The notes below the pieces were generated by a model. It saw nothing but the letters and a program-made list of their open reading frames with translations, made no database searches and was not told the DNA's origin. Position numbers and translations under genes: made by a program. From JAHJQZ01 sp963675235 (GTDB lineage Bacteria; Pseudomonadota; Alphaproteobacteria; Rhizobiales; Devosiaceae), in NCBI GenBank assembly GCA_963675235.2, contig CAXXFU010000004.1:310001-374000 (forward strand): DNA of 64,000 nucleotides, in the 5' to 3' direction. Every line of letters starts with the position of its first letter. Within the stretch, counting starts at the first letter, position 1. This document shows, piece after piece, positions 16,203-25,413 of the stretch.

Positions 16203-16556
16203 CTAGATCCACACTTTCGTCGCTGCCGTCGCCGGATCGCCGCTATTGGGCTCGCCGACAGGCTCGATCAGAAGAACATGGGCTTCCTCGGCCGCCACTG
16301 GCCGGTGCATAACGCCCTTGGGCACGACATAAAGATCGCCCGGCCCCATCTCGACATTTCCGTTCTCGGTCTCGATCACGAGGCTGCCGCTGAGAACATA
16401 GAAGAAGTCATCCGTGTCCTCGTGTTTGTGCCAGTGATACTCGCCCTTGAGCTTGGCGACCATCACCTCGTTGCCATTGTAGGCGGCGACGATCTTCGGG
16501 CTCCAGTGCTCGGAAAACAGCGTCAGTTTCTGTGCGAGATTTGCCGCGTCAGGCAT
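16203..16556 (-). CDS. Cupin-domain protein
   Basis: A 117-residue single cupin. The metal-binding pattern HWHKHEDTDDFFYVLSG (about residues 42-58) and a second conserved motif with VVPKGVMHRP are present, so a mononuclear metal site is likely. It starts the minus-strand group that runs into the P-loop protein and cobO. The divergent DUF1203 gene begins 102 bp away, so promoters for both lie in 16557-16657. Such stand-alone cupins are often of unassigned function, and that is the case here. Confidence 0.88.
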   Translation of the reverse strand: MPDAANLAQKLTLFSEHWSPKIVAAYNGNEVMVAKLKGEYHWHKHEDTDDFFYVLSGSLVIETENGNVEMGPGDLYVVPKGVMHRPVAAEEAHVLLIEPVGEPNSGDPATAATKVWI

Positions 16557-16657
16557 GGCGGTTCCTTTCGTTTCCAGTCTCGTCCGGCTAAAACCGGGTC
16601 GCCGGACCGGAGCGCGACCGCTAGCGTCGCGCCAGAATTCATCCGGAGCCAGCCTAT

Positions 16658-17125
16658 ATGAGTTTTCGCATTTCCGGCCTGTCGGCCGAACCCTACCGTC
16701 CGCTTTTCGGATTGACCGATATCGAGCTCGGCGCCCTTGGCGTTCAGCGCCTGCGGGTCGATGAATATCCGGGCTATCCCGACCGCATCACCCTCAGGGA
16801 GGTGCCCGTCGGAGAGACCTTGCTCCTGGTCAATCACATCTCGCAACTCGCCGACACGGCTTACCGGGCGAGCCATGCTATCTTCGTCTGGGAGGGGGCC
16901 GATGAGGCCTATTCCGAGATCGACACCATCCCCGAGGTGATGCAGAGCCGTATCCTTTCGCTCAGGGGATTCGGCAGGGACGGCATGATGGTCGATGCCG
17001 ATCTCGCCAGCGGCGCCGAAGTGCCGGACCTGATCAACCGCCTGTTCGCCGATCCGGCCATCGACACGATTCACGTCCACAATGCCAAGCGCGGCTGCTA
17101 TGCCGCGCGCGTCGACCGTGCCTGA
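16658..17125 (+). CDS. DUF1203 family protein
   Basis: A 155-residue soluble protein starting MSFRISGL. The sequence VDEYPGYPDRITLREVPVG and the HAIFVWEG region match my recollection of DUF1203, a family of unknown function common in Proteobacteria. It is the only plus-strand gene in this part of the cobalamin region and converges with cobN, the two stops being 14 bp apart. No signal peptide or membrane segment is seen. Confidence 0.8.
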   Translation: MSFRISGLSAEPYRPLFGLTDIELGALGVQRLRVDEYPGYPDRITLREVPVGETLLLVNHISQLADTAYRASHAIFVWEGADEAYSEIDTIPEVMQSRILSLRGFGRDGMMVDADLASGAEVPDLINRLFADPAIDTIHVHNAKRGCYAARVDRA

Positions 17126-17139
17126 TCCCTCGGACACGC

Positions 17140-20100
17140 TCATGCCCCCACATCGAGAAAGGCATGAGCCGAATTGGAGCGCGGCGTCCAGAAGCCGCGC
17201 TCGCGTGCCTCACGGAATTTCGCCAGCAGTTCCTCGTAGCCATGGCGGTTGTTCTCGACAATGAACGCCCGCACCTCCTCGTCGAGGACGAACGCCTCGA
17301 AGGCGAGATCGAAATGGTGCGTCTTGACCGCGCCAGTCGTCGCGGCAAAGGCGAACATGTAGTCGAGCGTGGCGATGATCTCGAAGGCGCCCTTGTAGCC
17401 GTGGCGCTTGACGCCATCGAGCCATTTCGGATTGACCACGCGCGAGCGCATCACCCGCGACACCTCTTCCTCGAGCGTGCGCGTCACCGGCCGTTCGGGC
17501 CGTGAATGGTCGGAATGATAGATCGCCGGTCGTTGCCCCGACAGTTCCGTAGCAGCAACCGTCAGCCCGCCTTCGAACTGATAGTAGTCGTCGCTGTCGA
17601 GAAGATCGTGCTCGCGATTGTCCTGGTTGTGCAGCACCGCCTCGGTGTCGCCGAGCCGACTGGCAAGGCGTTCGCGCTCGGGCACACCCGCAGCTTCCGC
17701 GCCATAGGCATACTGGCCCCATTCGAGAAAGACCTTGGCGAGATCGCCGGCATCGGTCCATTTGCCTGAATCGATAGGCCCCTGCAATCCGGCGCCATAG
17801 GCCCCCGGCTTCGAGCCGAAGATACGGTGGCCTGCCTTGATGAAGGCATCCTGCTCGCTGGCGCCGGCCTTCATCAGATCGAGCGCGTCTATGCGCATGC
17901 GCGCGGCGATCGGATTCTGGTCCTCCGGCTCGTCGAGTGCTCCGATGGCGCGAATGGCACGGTCGTAAAGCGCGATCATCTGCGGGAAAGCATCACGGAA
18001 AAAGCCAGAAATGCGCAGAATTACGTCGACCCGTGGCCGTCCAAGCTTTGCCAAAGGGATGATCTCGTAGCCCGAAACGCGCAGCGAGCCCGGATCCCAT
18101 TTCGGCCGCGCCCCGATCAGCGCCAGCGCCTGGGCGATGTCATCGCCTCCTGTGCGCATGTTTGCCGTGCCCCAGACCGACAGGGCCGCCGTTCTCAGCC
18201 AGGTGCCGTGATCCTGGAAATGCCGGGTGACGAGATTTTCCGCCGATTTCTGCCCCAGCTCCCAGGCCGTCGGCGTCGGTACCGCACGGTTGTCCACAGA
18301 GTAGAAATTCCGACCCGTCGGCAAGACGTCGAGCCGCCCCCGCGACGGCGCCCCGGACGGTCCTGGCGCGATGAACTTGCCGTCGAGTCCATCAATCAGC
18401 GCCCTGATTTCGTTCGGACCGGAGTCGGCGAGCCGCGGGCGGATTGTCGCTTCGATGGCCTCGTGCACAGCATGCGTGGCCTGCCAGCCCTCGGGTACTT
18501 TTGCGCCCTCGACAAGCGCTGCGGCAAGCATTTCAAGCACTTCGACGACATCGCCCTTTGTGCGGATCACCAGACCACTGTGTCTGTCGGCGTCTAGAGC
18601 ACCCAGCGTCGCAAGTTCCGGTACCGGATCGGGCCCGTCCCATTTTGCACCGAGATCGCAGGTCAGAGGATCGAAGCCGAGCTTCAGGTCATCGCTCAAC
18701 GCCCTGATCAGCGATGCGTCTCCTGGCCCTTCGCCGCGTGGCACCCGGGCCAGCGCCACGATCAGGTCGCGTTCGAGCCTTCCTTCGGGACTTTGCCCGA
18801 AAACATGCAACCCGTCACGGATCTGGGCTTCCTTGAGATCGCACAGGAAGGTGTCGATGCGGTCGAGGGAAGCGTCGCTGTCGTCGGCAATGCCGATATC
18901 GCGGTCGAGCGCGGTATCGCGGGTGAAATCGAGGATGCGTTTCCTCAGACCCGCCAACCGTCGCCGGTCCATGCCCGAGGCGGCGTAGTATTCGTCGAGC
19001 AGCGCTTCGAGGTCCTTGAGCGGCCCATAGGTTTCGGCGCGGGTCAGTGGTGGCACGAGATGATCGATGATCGCCGCGCCGGTTCGCCGCTTGGCCTGCG
19101 TGCCCTCGCCCGGATCGTTGACGATGAAGGGATAAAGATGCGGCAGCCCGCCCCAGAGCGCGTTCGGGTAGCTTGCTGCATCGAGCGCTACCGCCTTGCC
19201 GGGCAGCCATTCGAGATTGCCGTGCTTGCCGTTGTGGATCAGCGCGTGTGCGTCAAACACATGCCTGAGCCACAGATAGGCGGCGAGGTAGCCATGCGGC
19301 GGCACCAGATCGGGATCGTGATAGCCCGCTTCCTCGTCGAGATGATAGCCGCGCGCCGGCTGCAACAGCACGGCGATCTTGCCGAACAAAAGGACCGGCA
19401 GGTGGAAACCGTCGGATCGACAGAACGGATCGTCTTCCGGATCGCCCCAGCGCCCCGTCACCTCGTTGCGGATGGTATCCGGCAAGCTCGCGAAGAGGCG
19501 CCGGTAGTCGGCAAGCGGCAGCACGCCCGGACTGTCGCCGCGTTCCGGGTGGGCATTGGTCGGGCCGGACTGCAGGGCCTCAATCAGAGCATTGCCATTT
19601 GCCGGAAAACTGCCGTCATATCCAGCCTCGGCCAGCGTCCTCAGAATCTCGACGGTCGATTGCGGTGCGTCGTAGCCGACACCATTGGCCAGCCGCCCGT
19701 CGCGGATCGGGTAATTGGCAAGGACGATCCCAATCCGGCGCTCGTTGCGCGGTGTCTGGCGAAGCCGGATGAAATTGGCGGCAAGCTCGGCGGCCCGCGC
19801 GATGCCGTCGCCATCGGGCGCATAGGCGGCGAGTGGACATTCAGTCGCTTCGTGCCAGAAGCCTTGCGACTTGTGGCCGACAATCAACCCGCCAAGGCGC
19901 CCGTCGAGTTCGGGCAACACCACCTGCATGGCAAGATCGCGCTGCGACAGGCCCTGGCTGTCTTCAGCCCATTGCGCTTCGGGACGACCCGACTGCACCA
20001 GCTGGACCACCGGCGCGTCGATTTCGGCAAAGGGGTTATCAGTCTCGGCCAATCCGCCGAGCCCGAGCGCGAAGCCGGTGAGGTTGAGCACCACCTCCGG

Positions 20101-20880
20101 CGGGAAGCGGCCGAAAACCTCGCGGGCGAAGCGGACCGAGCCTTGCTGTTTCAGCGACGATACCATCATCGGCACCGGTGTCAGACCCGCCTCCCGCAGC
20201 GCCGCAATCAGGGCTTCGAGCGTTGCCGAACCGGCGCCGTCGAGCACTGCGCGATAGAAAACAATCGGCACGAAGCCCGATACCCGTGGTGTATCGCCGA
20301 TGAGCGAAGCCAACCCGTCGACATCAACAAACCCCTGCCCCGGCCACCACAACCCGGCCTCGGAAAACGGCGCCGGCGCGGCTTCGGCAACGGGCTCGTC
20401 CGCCGCCAGCGCCAGCAGCATCTGCAAGGCACGGTCCATGTTGTCAGGCCCGCCGGCGGCGAACAGCGCATGAAGGTATTGCAGCTCCGATGCACCGAGG
20501 CGCGAGCGTTCAGACAGCACCGGATCGGGATTGGCGTCGCCGGGCAAGAGCGCCAGTTTTGTGCCGCATTTCTCGGCGAGTCGGCACAGCTCATCGACGC
20601 CGTAGGACCAATAGGCAGCCCCGCCGAGCAGGCGCACGACGATCAGGTCGGCATGGCGGACGGTGTTTTCGAGCCAGAGATCGACAGAAAGATTGTGGCT
20701 CAGGCGCATGATGTTGGCGAGCCGCACATCGGCCGTGCCCCTGCGGTCAACCGCCGCCGCCAGCGCCGCCAGTTCGCTGTCCGCCGCCGAGGCGAAGACG
20801 ATCCGCCCCGGCGTCTGGCCGAGGTCGATCGCTTCACCGTCCTGCTGGATGGCGCCGGCGCGTGCCGCGAGAAGATGCAT
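17140..20880 (-). CDS. cobN: Cobaltochelatase subunit CobN
   Basis: A 1246-residue large subunit of the aerobic ATP-dependent cobaltochelatase, which inserts Co(II) into hydrogenobyrinic acid a,c-diamide with CobS and CobT. I start it at the ATG at 20880 (MHLLAARAGAIQQDGE) because family similarity begins there and an AGGATGG lies upstream; the frame is open to 20937. Typical CobN stretches are visible, such as HGKHGNLEWLPGKAVALD and NPKWLDGVKRHGYKGA near the C-terminus. cobS and cobT are not in the window. It is on the same strand as cobW but separated by an opposing small gene. Confidence 0.96.
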   Translation of the reverse strand: MHLLAARAGAIQQDGEAIDLGQTPGRIVFASAADSELAALAAAVDRRGTADVRLANIMRLSHNLSVDLWLENTVRHADLIVVRLLGGAAYWSYGVDELCRLAEKCGTKLALLPGDANPDPVLSERSRLGASELQYLHALFAAGGPDNMDRALQMLLALAADEPVAEAAPAPFSEAGLWWPGQGFVDVDGLASLIGDTPRVSGFVPIVFYRAVLDGAGSATLEALIAALREAGLTPVPMMVSSLKQQGSVRFAREVFGRFPPEVVLNLTGFALGLGGLAETDNPFAEIDAPVVQLVQSGRPEAQWAEDSQGLSQRDLAMQVVLPELDGRLGGLIVGHKSQGFWHEATECPLAAYAPDGDGIARAAELAANFIRLRQTPRNERRIGIVLANYPIRDGRLANGVGYDAPQSTVEILRTLAEAGYDGSFPANGNALIEALQSGPTNAHPERGDSPGVLPLADYRRLFASLPDTIRNEVTGRWGDPEDDPFCRSDGFHLPVLLFGKIAVLLQPARGYHLDEEAGYHDPDLVPPHGYLAAYLWLRHVFDAHALIHNGKHGNLEWLPGKAVALDAASYPNALWGGLPHLYPFIVNDPGEGTQAKRRTGAAIIDHLVPPLTRAETYGPLKDLEALLDEYYAASGMDRRRLAGLRKRILDFTRDTALDRDIGIADDSDASLDRIDTFLCDLKEAQIRDGLHVFGQSPEGRLERDLIVALARVPRGEGPGDASLIRALSDDLKLGFDPLTCDLGAKWDGPDPVPELATLGALDADRHSGLVIRTKGDVVEVLEMLAAALVEGAKVPEGWQATHAVHEAIEATIRPRLADSGPNEIRALIDGLDGKFIAPGPSGAPSRGRLDVLPTGRNFYSVDNRAVPTPTAWELGQKSAENLVTRHFQDHGTWLRTAALSVWGTANMRTGGDDIAQALALIGARPKWDPGSLRVSGYEIIPLAKLGRPRVDVILRISGFFRDAFPQMIALYDRAIRAIGALDEPEDQNPIAARMRIDALDLMKAGASEQDAFIKAGHRIFGSKPGAYGAGLQGPIDSGKWTDAGDLAKVFLEWGQYAYGAEAAGVPERERLASRLGDTEAVLHNQDNREHDLLDSDDYYQFEGGLTVAATELSGQRPAIYHSDHSRPERPVTRTLEEEVSRVMRSRVVNPKWLDGVKRHGYKGAFEIIATLDYMFAFAATTGAVKTHHFDLAFEAFVLDEEVRAFIVENNRHGYEELLAKFREARERGFWTPRSNSAHAFLDVGA

Positions 20881-20946
20881 CAGAATCCATCCTGCAAGGC
20901 GACGCCGGAGATGGCGCCGGCCCGGGACTTGCGCCATGATGGCGCC

Positions 20947-21276
20947 ATGTCACGCCATTTCCTGCTCGCCGCCCGTATCCTGTCCATTTTCACCATTCTC
21001 GTTCCGGCGCTGTTCGCGCTCGACGTGTTGCAGTCCGGTGCCTCGCCACAAAGCATGTTGGTCGGACTGGTGATCCAGTCGAGCCCGGCTCTGGTTCTCG
21101 GCGTGCTCGTCGCCGTCGCCTGGCATGCACCCGTTCCGGGGGGCATCATCCTGGTCCTGATCTCGGGCGTTCCGTTCCTGCTGCTGCCGATCCCCTTCCC
21201 GACCAATCTCCTGTTCTCCGTGCCGCCGTTTCTTGCCGGGGCGCTGTTCATCGCCGGCGGAACGTCCAAGAGCTAG
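20947..21276 (+). CDS. Small integral membrane protein of unknown function
   Basis: A 109-residue protein, almost entirely hydrophobic, with about four membrane spans (residues about 8-25, 38-58, 63-80 and 86-103) and a short polar tail. The ATG at 20947 fits the family-like start MSRHFLLAARI. It lies antisense within the cobW-cobN gap, 66 bp from the cobN start. It is not a recognisable cobalt transporter component. Its intact reading frame and codon use support a real gene. Function is not known. Confidence 0.7.
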   Translation: MSRHFLLAARILSIFTILVPALFALDVLQSGASPQSMLVGLVIQSSPALVLGVLVAVAWHAPVPGGIILVLISGVPFLLLPIPFPTNLLFSVPPFLAGALFIAGGTSKS

Positions 21277-21335
21277 AATGCGCGGCCAGTCGGCTACCCC
21301 GGCGTTGGCCAAGGCTCCGCCTGGAAATGACCGGC

Positions 21336-22376
21336 CTAGACGGCTTGCAGGGCCGCCAAGATGCCTTCCTTTTGCAGCGGGCTTTCGCCGATCACCACCA
21401 GCGAGGTCTGGCGCGTTTCTTCCGGACGCCAGGGTCGGTCGAACCATGTGGTTATGCGCGGACCGACCGCCTGTACCGCCAGCCGCGCCTCGGCGCCGGC
21501 AATGGCGGCAAAGCCTTTCAGGCGCAGAATGTCGTGGGCGCGAATGACCGTCTCGATACGGGAGATCAGTGCCGCCTTGTCGGCCTCCGCCGGCAGGCTG
21601 AGCGAGAAACTGTCAAAATCATCATGCTCGTGCGGTACGCCTTCGTGTTCGAGCTCGTGCAGGCTGTCGCGGCCGCCCATGTCGTCCTCCGAGGCCAGGC
21701 CCAGCCCGAGCAGCGCCGTCGGATCCACCTCGCCGTTGCGGGCGGCGATAACGCCGGTGCCGGGGCGCATATGCGGCCGCAGCCCCTCAATCACCGTCTC
21801 GACCCCGCCAGGCGCGAGCAGGTCGGTCTTGTTGACCACCACCAGGTCGGCGGCCGACAACTGATCCTGGAACAGTTCTCCCAGCGGTGTGGCGTGGTCG
21901 AGCATCTTGTCGGCCTTGCGTTCGGCGTCGATCGCTTCCTCGTCAGCGCCGAACCGGCCTTCACTCAATGCCATGGCGTCGACAAGCGTTACGACGCCGT
22001 CGACGGTGACCGCCGCCTTGATCTCGGGCCAGTTGAAGGCACGGACCAGCGGCTGTGGCAGCGCCAACCCGGAGGTCTCGATGATGATGTGATCGGGCTT
22101 GTCGTCGCGGGCCAGCAGGCCGGAAATGGCCGGAATGAAGTCCTCGCCCACGGTGCAGCAGATGCAGCCATTGGAGAGTTCGATCATATCCTCGGCGCGG
22201 CAGGTATCCGAGCCGCAGCTCTCCAGCACCTCGCGGTCGACGCCGACATCGCCGAATTCGTTGATGATCAGCGCCAGGCGCTTGCCGTGCGAGTGGGCGA
22301 GCAGATGGCGGATCAGTGTCGTCTTGCCGGCGCCCAGAAAGCCGGTAACGATGGTGGCAGGGATCTTTCCCGGCAT
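21336..22376 (-). CDS. cobW: CobW-family GTPase (cobalamin-linked metallochaperone)
   Basis: A 346-residue G3E GTPase. The ATG at 22376 starts MPGKIPATIVTGFLGAGKTT, with the Walker A motif at about residues 12-20. The CxCC metal motif is in NGCICCTVGEDF, and NKTDLL is the guanine-specificity motif. A histidine- and aspartate-rich segment (HELEHEGVPHEHDDFD) may bind metal. The position downstream of a cobalamin riboswitch and upstream of cobN indicates a role in cobalt supply to the chelatase, as inferred for CobW generally. Confidence 0.94.
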   Translation of the reverse strand: MPGKIPATIVTGFLGAGKTTLIRHLLAHSHGKRLALIINEFGDVGVDREVLESCGSDTCRAEDMIELSNGCICCTVGEDFIPAISGLLARDDKPDHIIIETSGLALPQPLVRAFNWPEIKAAVTVDGVVTLVDAMALSEGRFGADEEAIDAERKADKMLDHATPLGELFQDQLSAADLVVVNKTDLLAPGGVETVIEGLRPHMRPGTGVIAARNGEVDPTALLGLGLASEDDMGGRDSLHELEHEGVPHEHDDFDSFSLSLPAEADKAALISRIETVIRAHDILRLKGFAAIAGAEARLAVQAVGPRITTWFDRPWRPEETRQTSLVVIGESPLQKEGILAALQAV

Positions 22377-22449
22377 GATTTGGCTCCGAAAAGGAAACGG
22401 GCGCGCCCCGCAAACAACGAGGCGCGCCAAACGATCGGGTTGAAGGATC

Positions 22450-23121
22450 TCAGACGAAAAGCCGCGGCGTCACCAGGCCGGTCTTGGCGAGCCCGCGCAC
22501 GCTCTTGGCGCCGGCAAGAACGGCGAGATCGATCAGCGGCTCGGCCAGAACGACGAGCATGTAGGCGCCGCCGAAGGTCACGATCGAGGTGAGGTTCTCG
22601 GCCCCGAAACCCTGGCCGTACAGAGCCCAGAAACCGACCCACAGAACCACACCGCCCTGATAGGCCGTCGAGAGCTTGAGGGCCTGCATGTAGGTGATGT
22701 CGACGTAAGCCGTCGCCTTGGGAATGATGCGGTCTGCCAGCGCCTTGATGGCAATGAGCGGCACGATCAGCGTCGTCACGTTGGCAAAGAATTGCGGCAG
22801 GTCGAACGGCGCGAAGAACAGGCCCTGGATCAGAAGGCCGAGCGCAAGCCCGATGGCCGCCGGCGCTGCCCCGAAGATCAGCAACAACGTCGTGCCGAGG
22901 ATGAGATGCACTTCGGACACCCCCACCGGATAGTGCGGCAGCAGCTCGAAGAAGGAGAAGACCGCTGCCGTCGAAAGGAAGGAGCGGGCGGCGAGCGAGA
23001 CAAGGCCTTTTTCCTTGATGGCGTCCCAAGCATATTTCGCCGTACCCGCGGCGGCGGCGGCAGACGTGGCATAGGCGAGAATCATCTTGGCGGGGTCGAT
23101 CAAACCGGGTTCGATATGCAT
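22450..23121 (-). CDS. cbiM: CbiM-type energy-coupling-factor cobalt permease component
   Basis: A 223-residue membrane protein. The ATG at 23121 has AAGGA upstream and yields MHIEPGLIDP, with the second-position histidine that CbiM/NikM proteins use for metal binding. About six spans follow, and YPVGVSEVHLILGTT corresponds to the conserved GxSxxH-type motif. No CbiN, CbiQ or CbiO is adjacent, so it is either a stand-alone variant or its partners lie elsewhere. The cobalamin riboswitch at 23278-23490 precedes it and should switch it off when the vitamin is plentiful. The longer frame to 24081 merely reads through the riboswitch. Confidence 0.88.
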   Translation of the reverse strand: MHIEPGLIDPAKMILAYATSAAAAAGTAKYAWDAIKEKGLVSLAARSFLSTAAVFSFFELLPHYPVGVSEVHLILGTTLLLIFGAAPAAIGLALGLLIQGLFFAPFDLPQFFANVTTLIVPLIAIKALADRIIPKATAYVDITYMQALKLSTAYQGGVVLWVGFWALYGQGFGAENLTSIVTFGGAYMLVVLAEPLIDLAVLAGAKSVRGLAKTGLVTPRLFV

Positions 23122-23277
23122 GAAGGTGTTCCTTGATTGGATTTGGGTAACGACAAGACCGCTCCGGAGCGCCAACACCGGAACGCGAGGCGCACGAAGC
23201 GCCGGCGATGGATTCAGCCTGTGTGATTGTTCATGCATGCCTCCGCCTGTCCCACCGACAGATGAGTGTTGATCGGG

Positions 23278-23490
23278 CGATTGGCAGGTCTCCTGGCTTA
23301 CGGTGTGCCTTTCGGCATGATCCTTTGCCGGAAACCGGTTCCCGCTTTCGCAGGGGATCATTTGTTCGGCTCTGCCCCTTCCCGGCCATGCGGCCAGTGG
23401 GATATGCAAAGCCTCACCGCTTACAGTTGCGGGGGCAGCCACGGATTCGGTCCCTGATGGGTACGCCTCACCGTGTTCCCTTTTCATCTC
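23278..23490 (-). promoter_or_regulatory. Cobalamin riboswitch
   Basis: On the minus strand the B12 box AGCCAGGAGACCTGCC is at 23298-23283. Upstream of it are CCGCAACTGTAAGCGG and the ACCGAATCCGTGG-type core, in the right order for the adenosylcobalamin aptamer. The leader runs a further 157 nt to the ATG of the CbiM-type gene and must hold the expression platform. It should control that gene and probably cobW downstream. Confidence 0.93.
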
Positions 23491-23585
23491 CGCGTCGTTT
23501 CGGACGCAGAGAACCAATACGGGAACTAGGGATGGCACGCATCGGGCCGATAGGCAAGCCGCACCGGGAACAGGGGAGACGCCAC

Positions 23586-23840
23586 GTGGAAAAGATCTCG
23601 TTCGAGCGCGAGGAAAAACGGGCCTTGGTTCGCAAGGTGCAGGCCTATTTCGCCACCGAACTCGACGTCGAGATCGGCGATATCGGCACTGAGCTGCTGC
23701 TCGATTTCCTGCAGGAGGAGATCGGCGCCTTCTACTACAACAAGGGCTTGCACGACGCCCAGATCGCGTTCCGGCAGCAGGTCGAAAGTTTCGACGACGC
23801 CATCTATGCGCTGGAGAAACCGGAAGCGCTGCGGGGCTGA
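23586..23840 (+). CDS. DUF2164 family protein
   Basis: An 84-residue soluble protein. The GTG at 23586 is chosen because AGGGGAG lies 7 bp upstream; an ATG at 23532 has no such site. The sequence KVQAYFATELDVEIGDIGTE followed by FYYNKGLHDAQ is characteristic of DUF2164, small proteins of unknown role. It is transcribed away from the riboswitch leader on the opposite strand. No membrane or signal segments are present. Confidence 0.82.
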   Translation: MEKISFEREEKRALVRKVQAYFATELDVEIGDIGTELLLDFLQEEIGAFYYNKGLHDAQIAFRQQVESFDDAIYALEKPEALRG

Positions 23841-23873
23841 CGGGCTTTCGGCATCGAAAATGCGCGAAACGCT

Positions 23874-24665
23874 CTAGCCGATTTCGATTCCCTTGAGGAA
23901 GAACGGCACGAAGATCAGCGGCCCGATGCCGAGAACGGCATAGACCATGACCTCTTCCCAGGCGATCGGCAAGCCGAAGACCGGACCGAGCAGCGTCCCG
24001 ATCAGCACCGACAGTCCCAGCGTCGCCAGCTTGATCACGAGCGGCAGCGCAAGGATGTCGCCAAAGCGCGCACTGCGCCACAACAGCACCGCCTCGATGC
24101 CGAGAAGCGGTAGGATGAAACCGAGATCAAGCACGAAGATCGTGCCGCCGGCGGGCGCCTCGTGTGTCGCCATTGCCGGTACCAGGATTGACATCCACAG
24201 CCCGACGAACATGACGACGAACAGGACAAAGAGCACTGCCAGAGCCCGGCGCGGCGGCTTGGCGCCATGGCGGTAGCGAACCGAGTCCTTGTCGAGACAG
24301 AAAAAGAAGGAAATCAGCGCGTATACCGACGCGCCGGCGATGAAAAGGTAAGCGAGATAGAGCCCGTTATAGACGCCCTCGAAGGCATAAAGGGCGTAGG
24401 CATAGAACAGGTAGCCGACGAGCCCGAGCCAGATCAGCCAGGCCGTCTGCCGGCGCCGGTGGGCATAATAGAGCGTGGCGACAAGCCCGAGCGCGGCACA
24501 CAGCGAGATAATGTCCTGACTCAGAGTTCCCGGCAGAAGCGCATCCGGCGTCATTGGCCGATAGATGTCGGGATAGGAAATTCCCATGCCGGCGGCGGCG
24601 AGCACAGCCGCGGCAATGGCGATCGACAGCGCCGTCAGTACGCGCTCGGCGGGCCGGTGGAACAT
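23874..24665 (-). CDS. Integral membrane protein of unknown function
   Basis: A 263-residue protein starting at the ATG at 24665 behind GAGGGAGAA. I count about seven membrane spans: one after the N-terminal MFHRPAERV, a group between residues about 45 and 125, and four in the C-terminal half. The central loop (CLDKDSVRYRHGAKPPRRA) is basic and probably cytoplasmic. No transport or enzymatic motif was recognised. It is 91 bp downstream of rirA on the same strand and might be co-transcribed; an iron-linked role is only a guess. Confidence 0.75.
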   Translation of the reverse strand: MFHRPAERVLTALSIAIAAAVLAAAGMGISYPDIYRPMTPDALLPGTLSQDIISLCAALGLVATLYYAHRRRQTAWLIWLGLVGYLFYAYALYAFEGVYNGLYLAYLFIAGASVYALISFFFCLDKDSVRYRHGAKPPRRALAVLFVLFVVMFVGLWMSILVPAMATHEAPAGGTIFVLDLGFILPLLGIEAVLLWRSARFGDILALPLVIKLATLGLSVLIGTLLGPVFGLPIAWEEVMVYAVLGIGPLIFVPFFLKGIEIG

Positions 24666-24756
24666 GGTTCTCCCTCTCGGCACGAAACGTTACGCCATAC
24701 TATCGCACGGCCAGAGACCGGACGTCGGTTTGCACCCTTGCGCCCTACCCGCCCGC

Positions 24757-25194
24757 TCAGGCGGGAATGGTCAGCTTCTCGCGCAGGACCTGCCGGTTCT
24801 CCACGAGATCGGCGATCGTGTAGGAATCAAGCTCACGGAAAAAGGCCTGCAACGCCTCGGTCAAGGCATCGTGGAACTTGCAGACATCCATCAGCGGGCA
24901 GTCCTCGACCGGCCCGTCAAAGCATGGTGCAAGCGCAAAACTGTCTTCTGTCAGGCGAATGGATTCGTACACGGTAATCTCGCTTGCCGGTCGGGCGAGG
25001 CGAATGCCGCCTTTCCTGCCGCGAACCGTGGCCAGAACCCCGTTCTTGACCAGTGGCTTAATCAGTTTGAATAAAAACGCTTCGGAAATGCCAAACGCCT
25101 TGGAGATTGAACTCACCTGGCTAAGATTTGGCTCATTGAGCGCACAATATATCAGAGCTCGTACAGCGTAGCTCGATTGCTTGGTCAAGCGCAT
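24757..25194 (-). CDS. rirA: Rrf2-family iron regulator, RirA-like
   Basis: A 145-residue winged-helix regulator. The start MRLTKQSSYAVRAL is typical, and three cysteines at positions 91, 99 and 105 (APCFDGPVEDCPLMDVC) match the Fe-S ligand spacing known for rhizobial RirA. The phrase RLTEDSFALA also fits RirA rather than IscR. In rhizobia this protein holds an iron-sulphur cluster and represses iron-uptake genes when iron is ample. NsrR shares the fold and the cysteine count, so that remains a weaker alternative. The DNA-binding helix differs somewhat from classical RirA. Confidence 0.82.
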   Translation of the reverse strand: MRLTKQSSYAVRALIYCALNEPNLSQVSSISKAFGISEAFLFKLIKPLVKNGVLATVRGRKGGIRLARPASEITVYESIRLTEDSFALAPCFDGPVEDCPLMDVCKFHDALTEALQAFFRELDSYTIADLVENRQVLREKLTIPA

Positions 25195-25413
25195 GACCGA
25201 TCGTCCTCTTGCTCCTCAGTGAGCGCTGACTTAGCTAAATGCATGAATCCATTCAAGTGTCAGCTAATATTCGGAGTACCGACATTTTCGGATGCCGTAC
25301 GTCCAATTTCCACAATAGCATCGAAAAAGGCCAGAAATCCTGACTTTCTGACCCCTGTGGCAAATGGTTGCGGGGCGGCGCCATCCGCATAGCGGTTCAT
25401 CCCTGGCGGCGGC
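25195..25413. other. Non-coding gap between rirA and the ABC-F gene
   Basis: 219 bp hold no plausible gene. It is the upstream region of rirA on the minus strand and the downstream side of the ABC-F gene. It is AT-richer than its surroundings near 25225-25330. I see no convincing terminator. Confidence 0.5.

Noticed and set aside
18793..21276. 827-residue plus-strand open frame across cobN
   Set aside because: It is antisense to cobN, has low-complexity composition rich in H, R, Q and E, and shows no family motif until the short membrane protein at its end, which is annotated separately.
22450..24081. 543-residue protein including the CbiM-type domain
   Set aside because: The first 320 residues read through the riboswitch and the DUF2164 gene on the opposite strand; the true start is 23121.
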